From Osedax fenrisi (taxonomy: Eukaryota; Annelida; Polychaeta; Sabellida; Siboglinidae): DNA of 64,000 bases. Shown here in pieces: positions 53,701-63,012 of the stretch (the first letter of the stretch is position 1; every line of letters begins with the position of its first letter). A program made the translations under genes and the position numbers. The notes under the pieces are model-generated. The model searched no databases. It saw only the letters and a program-made list of their open reading frames with translations, and was not told the origin of the DNA. The stretch lies in the NCBI GenBank assembly GCA_964019155.1, contig OZ025245.1:12510461-12574460 (forward strand), read 5' to 3'.

Positions 53701-56700
53701 TTAACCCATAGGTCACCTAATAGTACAACTAACCTATCTCTTGTTAACCCATAGGTCACCACCTAATAGTACAACTAACCTATCTCTTGTTAACCCATAG
53801 GTCACCACCTAATAGTACAACTAACCTATCTCTTGTTAACCCATAGGTCACCACCTAATAGTACAACTAACCTATCTAGTGTTAACCCATAGGTCACCTA
53901 ATAGTACAACTAACCTATCTCTTGTTAACCCATAGGTACCACCTAATAGTACAACTAACCTATCTCTTGTTAACCCATAGGTCACCACCTAATAGTACGA
54001 CTAACCTATCTCTTGTTAACCCATAGGTCACCACATAATAGTACGACTAACCTATCTCTTGTTAACCCATAGGTCACCTAATAGTACAACTAACCTATCT
54101 CTTGTTAACCCATAGGTCACCACCTAATAGTACAACTAACCTATCTCTTGTTAACCCATAGGTCACCACCTAATAGTACAACTAACCTATCTCTTGTTAA
54201 CCCATAGGTCACCACCTAATAGTACAACTAACCTATTTCTTGCTAAACCATAGGTCACCTAATAGTACAACTAACCTATCTCTTGTTAACCCATAGGTCA
54301 CCACCTAATAGTACAACTAACCTATCTCTTGTTAACCCATAGGTCACCACCTAATAGTACAACTAACCTATCTCTTGTTAACCCATAGGTCACCACCTAA
54401 TAGTACAACTAACCTATTTCTTGCTAAACCATAGGTCACCACCTAATAGTACAACTAACCTATCTCTTGTTAACCCATAGGTCACCTAATAGTACAACTA
54501 ACCTATCTCTTGTTAACCCATAGGTCACCACCTAATAGTACAACTAACCTATCTCTTGTTAACCCATAGGTCACCACCTAATAGTACGACTAACCTATCT
54601 CTTGTTAACCCATAGGTCACCATCTAATAGTACGACTAACCTATCTCTTGTTAACCCATAGGTCACCACCTAATAGTACAACTAACCTATCTAGTGCTAA
54701 CCCATAGGTCACCACCTAGTAGTACAACTAACCTATCTCTTGTTAACCCATAGGTCACCACCTAATAGTACAACTAACCTATCTCTTGTTAACCCATAGG
54801 TCACCACCTAATAGTACAACTAACCTATCTCATGTTAACCCATAGGTCACCACCTAATAGTACAACTAACCTATTTCTTGCTAAACCATAGGTCACCACC
54901 TAATAGTACAACTAACCTATCTCTTGTTAACCCATAGGTCACCTAATAGTACAACTAACCTATCTCTTGTTAACACATAGGTCACCACCTAATAGTACAA
55001 CTAACCTATCTCTTGTTAACCCATAGGTCACCACCTAATAGTACAACTAACCTATCTCTTGTTAACCCATAGGTCACCACCTAATAGTACAACTAACCTA
55101 TCTCTTGTTAACCCATAGGTCACCACCTAATAGTACAACTAACCTATCTCTTGTTAACCCATAGGTCACCACCTAATAGTACAACTAACCTATCTCTTGT
55201 TAACCCATAGGTCACCATCTAATAGTACAACTAACCTATCTCTTGTTAACCCATAGGTCACCACCTAATAGTACAACTAACCTATCTAGTGCTAACCCAT
55301 AGGTCACCACCTAATAGTACAACTAACCTATCTCTTGTTAACCCATAGGTCACCACCTAATAGTACAACTAACCTATCTCTTGTTAACCCATAGGTCACC
55401 ACCTAATAGTACAACTAACCTATCTCATGTTAACCCATAGGTCACCTAATAGTACATCTAACCTATCTATTGTTAACCCATAGGTCACCACCTAATAGTA
55501 CAACTAACCTATCTCTTGTTAACCCATAGGTCACCACCTAATAGTACAACTAACCTATCTCTTGTTAACCCATAGGTCACCACCTAATAATACAACTAAC
55601 CTATCTCTTGTTAACCCATAGGTCACCACCTAATAGTACAACTAACCTATTTCTTGCTAAACCATAGGTCACCACCTAATAGTACAACTAACCTATCTCT
55701 TGTTAACCCATAGGTCACCTAATAGTACAACTAACCTATCTCTTGTTAACGCATAGGTCACCACCTAATAGTACAACTAACCTATCTCTTGTTAACCCAT
55801 AGGTCACCACCTAATAGTACAACTAACCTATCTCTTGTTAACCCATAGGTCACCACCTAATATTACAACTAATCTATCTCTTGTTAACCCATAGGTCACC
55901 ACCTAATAGTACAACTAACCTATCTCTTGTTAACCCATAGGTCACCACCTAATAGTACAACTAACCTATCTCTTGTTAACCCATAGGTCACCACCTAATA
56001 GTACAACTAACCTATCTCTTGTTAACCCATAGGTCACCACCTAATAGTACAACTAACCTATCTCATGTTAACCCATAGGTCACCTAATAGTACATCTAAC
56101 CTATCTATTGTTAACCCATAGGTCACCACCTAATAGTACAACTAACCTATCTCTTGTTAACCCATAGGTCACCACCTAATAGTACTACTAACCTATCTCT
56201 TGTTAACCCATAGGTCACCACCTAATAATACAACTAACCTATCTCTTGTTAACCCATAGGTCACCACCTAATAGTACAACTAACCTATTTCTTGCTAAAC
56301 CATAGGTCACCACCTAATAGTACAACTAACCTATCTCTTGTTAACCCATAGGTCACCTAATAGTACAACTAACCTATCTCTTGTTAACACATAGGTCACC
56401 ACCTAATAGTACAACTAACCTATCTCTTGTTAACCCATAGGTCACCACCTAATAGTACAACTAACCTATCTCTTGTTAACCCATAGGTCACCACCTAATA
56501 GTACAACTAACCTATGTCTTGCTAAACCATAGGTCACCACCTAATAGTACAACTAACCTATCTCTTGTTAACCCATAGGTCACCTAATAGTACAACTAAC
56601 CTATCTCTTGTTAACCCATAGGTCACCACCTAATAGTACAACTAACCTATATCTTGTTAACCCATAGGTCACCACCTAATAGTACAACTAACCTATCTCT

Positions 56701-59700
56701 TGTTAACCCATAGGTCACCACCTAATAGTACAACTAACCTATCTCTTGTTAACCCATAGGTCACCACCTAATAGTACAACTAACCTATCTAGTGTTAACC
56801 CATAGGTCACCACCTAATAGTACAACTAACCTATCTAGTGTTAACCCATAGGTCACCTAATAGTACAACTAACCTATCTCTTGTTAACCCATAGGTCACC
56901 ACCTAATAGTACAACTAACCTATCTCGTGTTAACCCATAGGTCACCACCTAATAGTACAACTAACCTATCTCTTGTTAACCCATAGGTCACCTAATAGTA
57001 CAACTAACCTATCTCTTGTTAACCCATAGGTCACCACCTAATAGTACAACTAACCTATCTCTTGTTAACCCATAGGTCACCACCTAATAGTACAACTAAC
57101 CTATCTCGTGTTAACCCATAGGTCACCACCTAATAGTACAACTAACCTATTTCTTGCTAAACCATAGGTCACCACCTAATAGTACAACTAACCTATCTCT
57201 TGTTAACCCATAGGTCACCTAATAGTACAACTAACCTATCTCTTGTTAACCCATAGGTCACCACCTAATAGTACAACTAACCTATCTCTTGTTAACCCAT
57301 AGGTCACCACCTAATAGTACAACTAACCTATCTCTTGTTAACCCATAGGTCACCACCTAATAGTACAACTAACCTATCTAGTGTTAACCCATAGGTCACC
57401 TAATAGTACAACTAACCTATCTCTTGTTAACCCATAGGTCACCACCTAATAGTACAACTAACCATCTAGTGTTAACCCATAGGTCACCACCTAATAGTAC
57501 GACTAACCTATCTCTTGTTAACCCATAGGTCACCACATAATAGTACGACTAACCTATCTCTTGTTAACCCATAGGTCACCACCTAATAGTACAACTAACC
57601 TATCTAGTGTTAACCCATAGGTCACCACCTAATAGTACAACTAACCTATCTCTTGTTAACCCATAGGTCACCACCTAATAGTACAACTAACCTATCTAGT
57701 GTTAACCCATAGGTCACCACCTAATAGTACAACTAACCTATCTAGTGTTAACCCATAGGTCACCTAATAGTACAACTAACCTATCTCTTGTTAACCCATA
57801 GGTCACCACCTAATAGTACAACTAACCTATCTCGTGTTAACCCATAGGTCACCACCTAATAGTACAACTAACCTATCTCTTGTTAACCCATAGGTCACCT
57901 AATAGTACAACTAACCTATCTCTTGCTAACCCATAGGTCACCACCTAATAGTACAACTAACCTATCTCTTGTTAACCCATAGGTCACCACCTAATAGTAC
58001 AACTAACCTATCTCTTGTTAACCCATAGGTCACCACCTAATAGTACAACTAACCTATCTCTTGTTAACCCATAGGTCACCACCTAATAGTACAACTAACC
58101 TATCTCTTGTTAACCCATAGGTCACCACCTAATAGTACAACTAACCTATCTCTTGTTAACCCATAGGTCACCACCTAATAGTACAACTAACCTATCTAGT
58201 GTTAACCCATAGGTCACCTAATAGTACAACTAACCTATCTCTTGTTAACCCATAGGTCACCACCTAATAGTACAACTAACCATCTAGTGTTAACCCATAG
58301 GTCACCACCTAATAGTACGACTAACCTATCTCTTGTTAACCCATAGGTCACCACATAATAGTACGACTAACCTATCTCTTGTTAACCCATAGGTCACCAC
58401 CTAATAGTACGACTAACCTATCTCTTGTTAACCCATAGGTCACCACCTAATAGTACGACTAACCTATCTCTTGTTAACCCATAGGTCACCACCTAATAGT
58501 ACAACTAACCTATCTCTTGTTAACCCATAGGTCACCACCTAATAGTACAACTAACCTATCTCTTGTTAACCCATAGGTCACCACCTAATAGTACAACTAA
58601 CCTATCTCTTGTTAACCCATAGGTCACCACCTAATAGTACAACTAACCTATCTCTTGTTAACCCATAGGTCACCACCTAATAGTACAACTAACCTATCTC
58701 TTGTTAACCCATAGGTCACCACCTAATAGTACAACTAACCTATCTCTTGTTAACCCATAGGTCACCACCTAATAGTACAACTAACCTATCTCTTGTTAAC
58801 CCATAGGTCACCACCTAATAGTATAACTAACCTATTTCTTGCTAAACCATAGGTCACCTAATAGTACAACTAACCTATCTCTTGTTAACCCATAGGTCAC
58901 CACCTAATAGTACAACTAACCTATCTCTTGTTAACCCATAGGTCACCACCTAATAGTACAACTAACCTATCTCTTGTTAACCCATAGGTCACCACCTAAT
59001 AGTACGACTAACCTATCTCTTGTTAACCCATAGGTCACCACCTAATAGTACGACTAACCTATATCTTGTTAACCCATAGGTCACCACCTAATAGTACAAC
59101 TAACCTATCTCTTGTTAACCCATAGGTCACCACCTAATAGTACAACTAACCTATCTCTTGTTAACCCATAGGTCACCACCTAATAGTACAACTAACCTAT
59201 CTCTTGTTAACCCATAGGTCACCACCTAATAGTACAACTAACCTATCTCTTGTTAACCCATAGGTCACCACCTAATAGTACAACTAACCTATCTCTTGTT
59301 AACCCATAGGTCACCACCTAATAGTACAACTAACCTATCTCTTGTTAACCCATAGGTCACCACCTAATAGTACAACTAACCTATTTCTTGCTAAACCATA
59401 GGTCACCTAATAGTACAACTAACCTATCTCTTGTTAACCCATAGGTCACCACCTAATAGTACAACTAACCTATCTCTTGTTAACCCATAGGTCACCACCT
59501 AATAGTACAACTAACCTATCTCTTGTTAACCCATAGGTCACCACCTAATAGTACAACTAACCTATCTCTTGTTAACCCATAGGTCACCACCTAATAGTAC
59601 AACTAACCTATCTCTTGTTAACCCATAGGTCACCACCTAATAGTACAACTAACCTATCTCTTGTTAACCCATAGGTCACCACCTAATAGTACAACTAACC

Positions 59701-61521
59701 TATCTCTTGTTAACCCATAGGTCACCACCTAATAGTACAACTAACCTATCTCTTGTTAACCCATAGGTCACCACCTAATAGTACAACTAACCTATCTCTT
59801 GTTAACCCATAGGTCACCACCTAATAGTACAACTAACCTATCTCTTGTATGGAGATCTCGTGTTCCAGCCGGATGAGAGAGGGCGCCTGTAGTCCAAGCT
59901 GTGTGGAGATACGCGCTAGGTCCATCAGACACAGCACTATACATCTCACCGACGTGTGTTGCACTGATGGGGGGGGAGGAGCTTATGTTAGGGGGAGGGG
60001 CTTATGTCAGGGGGAGGGGCTTATGTTAGGAGGAAGGGTTATGTTAGGGGGAGGGGCTTATGTTAGGGGGAGGGTATTATGTTAGCGGGAGGGGCTTATG
60101 TTAGGGGGAGGGTGTCAAATTTAATTATATTACTATTTAAAAAAATAATTTTTTTCATAATTTAGTATATTTAGTATACGGGTCATTCCAAGCAACTTCG
60201 GTAAATGGCTCCCACTTTTTGCCTCCGATTTTGATGACATTTTCACACAATATTTATTATATATAAAAAATTGTAAACAATTTTTTTATATATATTTAGA
60301 TATGATACATATTTATGACTATCTCCCCAAAATATTCTCCAAAACTTGTCTATTTTGATACTATAATTATTCTATATATTTTGCACATCTTTAAATCGTT
60401 TACTTATAGATAGAAATGGATGTAATTTTCAGATATTATATATGTATATAGTTTTATATATATATATATATACATACATTAGTTATAATTATTCATAATA
60501 TACATAATTATATCAGTAATAAAATAATTAAGATATAAATCAGTTATTTTACAATATGTTAAAAACATTAAAATATATTATAAAATATGATGGTCAAATT
60601 TTAGTTTTTTTAACTAAAATTGTAACCAAGTATATATTTAATTATATGTTAATAATATCTAATATATATATAATAATAAACATCCGATAAACATTACAGA
60701 ATATAAAATATATAGTATGGATTTAGAAATTGGCTTTAAAAATTGTAATTTCCTCAACAATATTAAATTTAGTCATTTTAGAAATCAAATTTGTCCTATA
60801 TACATAATAAATAATATAAATTGTACTTATTAGAATAAATGTAGTGTCTACTATGTAATTATATACTACTTTATGATATACTATTGTTTATAAAAATTAC
60901 CATTTTACCATACAATTGTTGGCATAAATTATTATATTGTTTCATAAATTATTGTAATGTAATTTTTAAAATAAAATTGAATTTTTCTTAGTTAAATATA
61001 TAATACCTTTAATTATTCTTAATTTCCATAGGATTATATAATCAATAATGTATAGAAATGAAAGAGTTATTTTTTCTACATGTATACATAAAATTCTTTC
61101 TGTATATTCATAAAAAAATGTGTATTAGTGAGAGCATTGCTCACAGTGAAAATACATTATTTTAGTTGATTTTTACTTATTAATACTACTTCATAATATG
61201 TTTTTAGTATAGATATAAGTCTATTATATAGTATTTTAGTATGTAAAAACTATCAATACAAATAGTCTTGAAATGATATAAAAAGTGATATTTTGAGTGG
61301 GTATTAAATTAATACTCAATGGGTCAAAAAATCACTTTTTATATCATTTCAAGACTATTTGTATTGATAATTATACTAATACATATTTCTTTGAAAGAAA
61401 AACTTCACACTGTTTAGTAAACAGTATTTACTACAAATAATAAATTCGAACAAACTATGCATGTATAAATGAGGACTAAGAAAACTTGATTATACTTATA
61501 CTAATTTGTGTTGATATATAT

Positions 61522-61579
<58 letters not shown>

Positions 61580-61839
61580 TACATATATATATAAATAATA
61601 AAATATAGATATATTTTCATAAATGTAATTAAAAATAATTGTAAACATACAATTCTATATAAATACCATAATAAAATAGCCATATATTTTATTGCTATAT
61701 ATTTATATAATATACTATATATTATAAATATTATGTTATTTCATTGTGTAAATATTATAAATATATTATTTATTTGAATGGACATATATATTACCCATTA
61801 AATATGCTCATTTGTCCCCTTATATATAATATATATAAT

Positions 61840-61902
<63 letters not shown>

Positions 61903-62298
61903 AGCTTTAAGGTGACATATGGCCCATATTATATATATATATATATATATATATTAGGTTACAATAATATATATAGAAGTCCTCAAAATGAGAATAATAT
62001 CTACTATTACCAAGGACATCCACTCGCTATCTCTGCAATGGTACTCCCAACGAAATACTGTGAGTGGTATATTAAATATATTTCAATGATTTAAATAATT
62101 TAAATAATATTAAATATTAGGTTCAATATCGTGTATCTCATGTATCTCAAAATTGCAAATTATATAATGCGTATCGAATCATAGTATGAATTAGATATGA
62201 TCATATTGAAATCATCGATTAAAAACTAGTTTTAGCAGCGATGTTTGCATCGAATTCGAATGTGTTCTCCTGGATCGCGATGCCGTACGATATAATCA
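37220..62298 (-). CDS. GAS2-family protein (CH domain end, linker, GAR domain), multi-exon
   Basis: This is a growth-arrest-specific-2 family cytoskeletal linker. In the family the calponin-homology domain contacts actin and the GAR domain contacts microtubules. Minus-strand exons join with matching phases: 62298-62227 (phase 1 out, tentative), 59963-59838 (1 in, 1 out), 48205-48030 (1 in, 0 out), 44989-44888 (0, 0), 37366-37220 (0, stop). The product has the CH-domain end VLCLMDLARISTQLGL and LIRLEHEI, then a Ser/Thr-rich linker with RKRKR. The GAR domain follows (ECLCQPQFEFIRIQEGIYKI, VFIR, HWMVRVGGGWNTL, HDPCR), with a short basic tail. Spacing and the signature MVRVGGGW match GAS2/GAS2L proteins. 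Introns are 3-12 kb and the first exons are outside the window. Which GAS2 paralogue it is cannot be told. Confidence 0.88.
38050..39465. repeat. Possible foldback element with inverted plus tandem ~200 bp units
   Basis: A unit beginning ATGGACATTCTAAAACTATA and containing TACTTCATTGTACAGTTACT occurs directly at 38631, 38835 and 39033 (the last partial), and inverted at about 38405-38600. The outer flanks also pair: AAGAATTCGACA and GCAAGGACA near 38072 against TGTCCTTGC and TGTCGAATTCTT near 39411. (AT)n runs fill 39150-39260. This looks like a complex inverted-repeat transposon. Confidence 0.6.
38235..38320 (-). repeat. tRNA-like SINE head
   Basis: The minus strand reads TGGCTCAGTGC (A-box like) and, about 45 bases later, GAGTTCGAATCTAGC (B-box like). 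The anticodon stem does not pair, so this is a tRNA-derived SINE head and not a tRNA gene. Confidence 0.55.
40375..40545 (-). mobile_element. SINE body, copy 2
   Basis: It shares CCCTTCGAAG, GTTAAGGCATC and ATATAAGATCA.TTCTAAATATTAT in the same order as 62460-62635, with a TTATTTATTATT-type tail at its left. The tRNA-derived head is missing. Confidence 0.65.
41160..41252 (-). repeat. tRNA-derived SINE head, copy 3
   Basis: The minus strand reads AGGTAGCTCAGCATGCTAA (A-box like) and ATGGGTTCTTTCCAATCC (B-box like), then AAATAGGTCTTAAA. The junction to the body (AATAGGTCTTA) equals that of the copy at 62640. Confidence 0.55.
42090..42230. mobile_element. Palindromic MITE
   Basis: The arms AAAGGGTTTCACACCAACTC (left) and GAGTTGGTGTGAAAACCCTTT (right) are inverted and extend inward through CGAACGCAATTATTAAC. 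Total length is about 140 bp. The TTTCACACC end resembles those near 46185 and 29506. Confidence 0.75.
42267..43091. mobile_element. pogo/Tigger-like non-autonomous transposon, TA target
   Basis: The ends CAGTAAAACCTCTCTATAAG and CTTATAGAGAGGTTTTACTG are perfect inverted repeats flanked by TA (42265-42266, 43092-43093). The motif CCTCTTTATAAGAAAA is repeated several times just inside both ends. It is 825 bp with no open frame. TA duplication plus a CAGTAAAACCTC terminus fits the pogo branch of Tc1/mariner; the transposase is absent. Confidence 0.82.
44545..44822. repeat. ~78 bp AT-rich tandem, three copies
   Basis: AAAAATATATACAATATAAA followed by TATTATTCATATAATTAAAT is repeated three times, directly downstream (on the minus strand) of the GAR exon region. 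Confidence 0.85.
44888..44989 (-). CDS. GAS2-like exon: first half of GAR domain
   Basis: Minus-strand acceptor CTACACAG, donor ATTAGG|GTTTGT; phase 0 on both sides, 34 codons. It encodes IQRMKS, then ECLCQPQFEFIRIQEGIYKI, then GSRRVFIR. It corresponds to QCKC..KFPMIKVGEGKYRVGD and FVR of GAS2 proteins and joins directly to MVRVGGGW in the next exon. Open frames extending beyond the donor, and the plus-strand frame here, are shadows. Confidence 0.93.
45543..45622. repeat. (TA)n/(CA)n microsatellite
   Basis: TA units followed by CA units with AAAAC interruptions. Confidence 0.9.
45802..47094. mobile_element. Non-autonomous hAT transposon with 8 bp target duplication
   Basis: GTACTAGG occurs at 45794-45801 and exactly again at 47095-47102. 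The ends CAGTGTTCCAT and (reverse complement of the right) CAGGGTTCCATT are short inverted repeats typical of hAT. Both subterminal regions are packed with short inverted motifs GGTAATAACCGG and GGTTTTTACC. No transposase frame is present in 1293 bp. A second small element seems nested at about 46172-46404. Confidence 0.88.
46172..46404. mobile_element. Nested MITE-like element
   Basis: AGCCCATTCACACC...GCGATTTTTCA on the left and, on the reverse complement of the right, AGTCCCTGTCACACCGAAAA...CCGATTTTTCACC are imperfect inverted ends. The interior is more balanced in composition than the surrounding hAT element. Target duplication not identified. Confidence 0.5.
47530..47806. repeat. (GA)n microsatellite with a (GGGAGA)n core
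   Basis: About 280 bp of purines on the plus strand, polypyrimidine on the sense strand of the GAS2-like gene. Confidence 0.95.
47873..47887 (-). repeat. Duplicate of the linker-exon splice donor
   Basis: The minus strand reads ACATCGAGGTCAGC, identical to the donor of the linker exon at 48023-48037 (exon up to GAG, intron from GTCAGC). Flanking bases are partly similar (GCAGGATGCACAGTACACTC against GCGGAGGACATGTCCTC), implying a decayed 150 bp tandem duplication. Confidence 0.65.
48030..48205 (-). CDS. GAS2-like linker exon, Ser/Thr/Ala-rich with basic cluster
   Basis: Minus-strand acceptor GCTCTAG at 48206-48212, donor ATCGAG|GTCAGC; phase 1 in, phase 0 out, 58 codons. It starts DAAAVDTTDASTATTAA, continues SPDRSTTGSRSTSSSSASAS then RKRKRSVGNEIYEFLDIE. 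Both phases fit the CH exon upstream and the GAR exon downstream. The last residues followed by IQRMKS resemble the stretch leading into GAR domains. RKRKR could be a nuclear localisation signal. GC content is high and the 77-codon open frame extends past both borders. Inclusion is an inference from phase and context. Confidence 0.72.
49027..49185. repeat. ~21 bp minisatellite containing TATAAATAGAGGG
   Basis: About seven units of GTATAAATAGAGGGTATTA with variants lie in the GAS2-like intron. The minus frame spanning it is repeat-driven. Confidence 0.9.
49630..59848 (-). repeat. 10.2 kb minisatellite of a 5' splice-site-bearing 46/43 bp unit
   Basis: The plus-strand unit is ACCACCTAATAGTACAACTA then ACCTATCTCTTGTTAACCCA and TAGGTC (46 bp). 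A 43 bp form lacks one ACC. There are about 225 copies. Variant units (ATTTCTTGCTAAACC, ACATCTAACC, CTAGTGTTAACCC, AATAATACAACT) recur in blocks about 2.9-3.5 kb apart, and the last 1.4 kb is nearly homogeneous. Read on the minus strand, the sense of the host gene, each unit holds GAGATAG|GTTAGTTG. That is the donor of the adjacent exon, whose last 11 bases are themselves the first repeat bases. There are no lasting open frames. Confidence 0.97.
59836..59848 (-). promoter_or_regulatory. 5' splice site of the CH-domain exon, first copy of the array
   Basis: The minus strand reads TACAAGAGATAG|GT. The exon ends at 59838 and the intron starts GTTAGTTG. TAG|GTTAGT matches the metazoan donor consensus CAG|GTAAGT at seven of nine positions. 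Confidence 0.8.
59838..59963 (-). CDS. GAS2-like exon: end of calponin-homology domain
   Basis: Minus-strand acceptor CCCCATCAG after a C-rich tract, donor GATAG|GTTAGT; phase 1 in, phase 1 out. It encodes QHTSVRCIVLCLMDLARIST, then QLGLQAPSLIRLEHEISIQEI. VLCLMDLAR, the G-L-AP core and LI.LE.EI are diagnostic of the CH-domain end in GAS2/GAS2L (VVLCLLELGR...GVEPP.LVKLEKEI). The last four codons come from array-unit sequence. The plus-strand frame here is a shadow. Confidence 0.92.
59971..60115 (-). repeat. 19 bp minisatellite upstream of the CH-exon acceptor
   Basis: About seven units read on the minus strand as CCCCTAACATAAGCCCCTC. Each has a C-rich tract and CTAAC, the usual animal branch-point sequence. 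The array runs straight into the acceptor CCCCCCCATCAG. Confidence 0.9.
60116..62226. other. AT-rich intron of the GAS2-like gene
   Basis: Mainly A/T with long (AT)n runs at 61510-61575 and 61845-61900. The only distinct element is the hairpin at 61252-61368. Short open frames are microsatellite artefacts. Confidence 0.6.
61252..61368. repeat. Perfect 38 bp inverted repeat (hairpin/MITE)
   Basis: ATCAATACAAATAGTCTTGA at the start is matched exactly in reverse complement at 61331-61368. The arms are 38 bp without mismatch and the loop is 41 bp. Perfect arms in such a mutable background indicate a young insertion. Confidence 0.85.
62227..62298 (-). CDS. Candidate GAS2-like exon inside the CH domain
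   Basis: Minus-strand acceptor TCTCTCCAG, donor AAACTA|GTTTTT (weak); phase 1 in, phase 1 out, matching the next exon. It encodes IISYGIAIQENTFEFDANIA, which resembles the W-C-R-x-x-G-I-x-E-x-x-x-F-E-S-x-x-L-V segment of GAS2 CH domains just before VLCLL. It is about five residues longer than usual before VLCL. Supported by phase and weak similarity only. Confidence 0.45.
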
Positions 62299-62435
62299 CT
62301 GGAGAGAGAAAGTAAAAGTTTCACATAATATTAGTTAGCAAGCGTCCTATCCTCGCCGGTAGTAAGGTAGACACTATCACTTGCACGACGAGAGATGTAA
62401 TCGTGAAATGGAAGAGTAGATGATGTATATATATA

Positions 62436-62742
62436 TTGTTATTGTTATTGTTATTTTATCTTGGTGGAGTCCTTTCATCCCATCCAGGAACTTACACGAA
62501 GTTTTCACTATTGAACCATATATGGCTCACTAAGGTCCCTTCGAAGCCACTCTCATGTTAAGGCATCTATGGTTTTAACGAGAGCCGATCATTTATTTAT
62601 ACACAATTATATAAGATCACTTCTAAATATTATTGTAAGACCTATTTTATTGGTCCGGACAAGGCTAGAACTAGCATCCTACAGTAGGATTCCTATTGCT
62701 TGTGTGTCTGACGCCTTATCCAACTGAGCCACACAGGCAGTT
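62436..62742 (-). mobile_element. tRNA-derived SINE, full length
   Basis: Read on the minus strand, a tRNA-like head carries GTGTGGCTCAGTTGGATAAG (A box) and, some 45 bases on, GCTAGTTCTAGCCTTGTCC (B box). A body of about 200 bp follows with GTTAAAACCATAGATGCCTT and CTTCGAAGGGACC, ending in (AATAAC)n. It is about 307 bp and matches copies at 40375-40545 (body) and 41160-41252 (head junction). Confidence 0.78.
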
Positions 62743-62817
62743 ATATATATATATATAACAATAAATACATATAAATAAATATATGATTAAGGTATATGTC
62801 ATACTTGTAGTATTAAG

Positions 62818-63012
62818 AACTAATGTAAATTATTCGTATTTTAAATCTAATTTATTGTTATTAATTCATAAAAATTAATTTTATTATTTTCAACTGATTT
62901 ATATTTTTATGTGTATTTTGTTATTTTATATTTTTTTTACACAATAGAGAACGTCTAACGTCAAAGTCTAACGTTATTTTTGTGTCTAAATAAACATTCA
63001 TTCATTCATATA
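62818..63012 (+). mobile_element. Dispersed retroposon with (CATT)n tail, second copy
   Basis: Nearly identical to 27967-28155, including TAATGTAAATTATTCGTATT and the tail TAAATAAACATTCATTCATTC. Confidence 0.8.

Noticed and set aside
49630..59848. CRISPR-like array of regularly spaced repeats
   Set aside because: Units are contiguous 46/43 bp tandem copies without unique spacers, in an animal intron. It is a minisatellite.
59849..60085. Plus-strand 78-codon frame
   Set aside because: It is antisense to the GAS2-like exon and continues into the G-rich 19 bp repeat.
61501..62094. Tyr/Ile-rich frames
   Set aside because: They are translations of (TA)n microsatellites.
62640..62745. A functional tRNA gene
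   Set aside because: A- and B-box-like motifs are present, but the sequence continues into a SINE body and tail, and the cloverleaf stems are not convincing.
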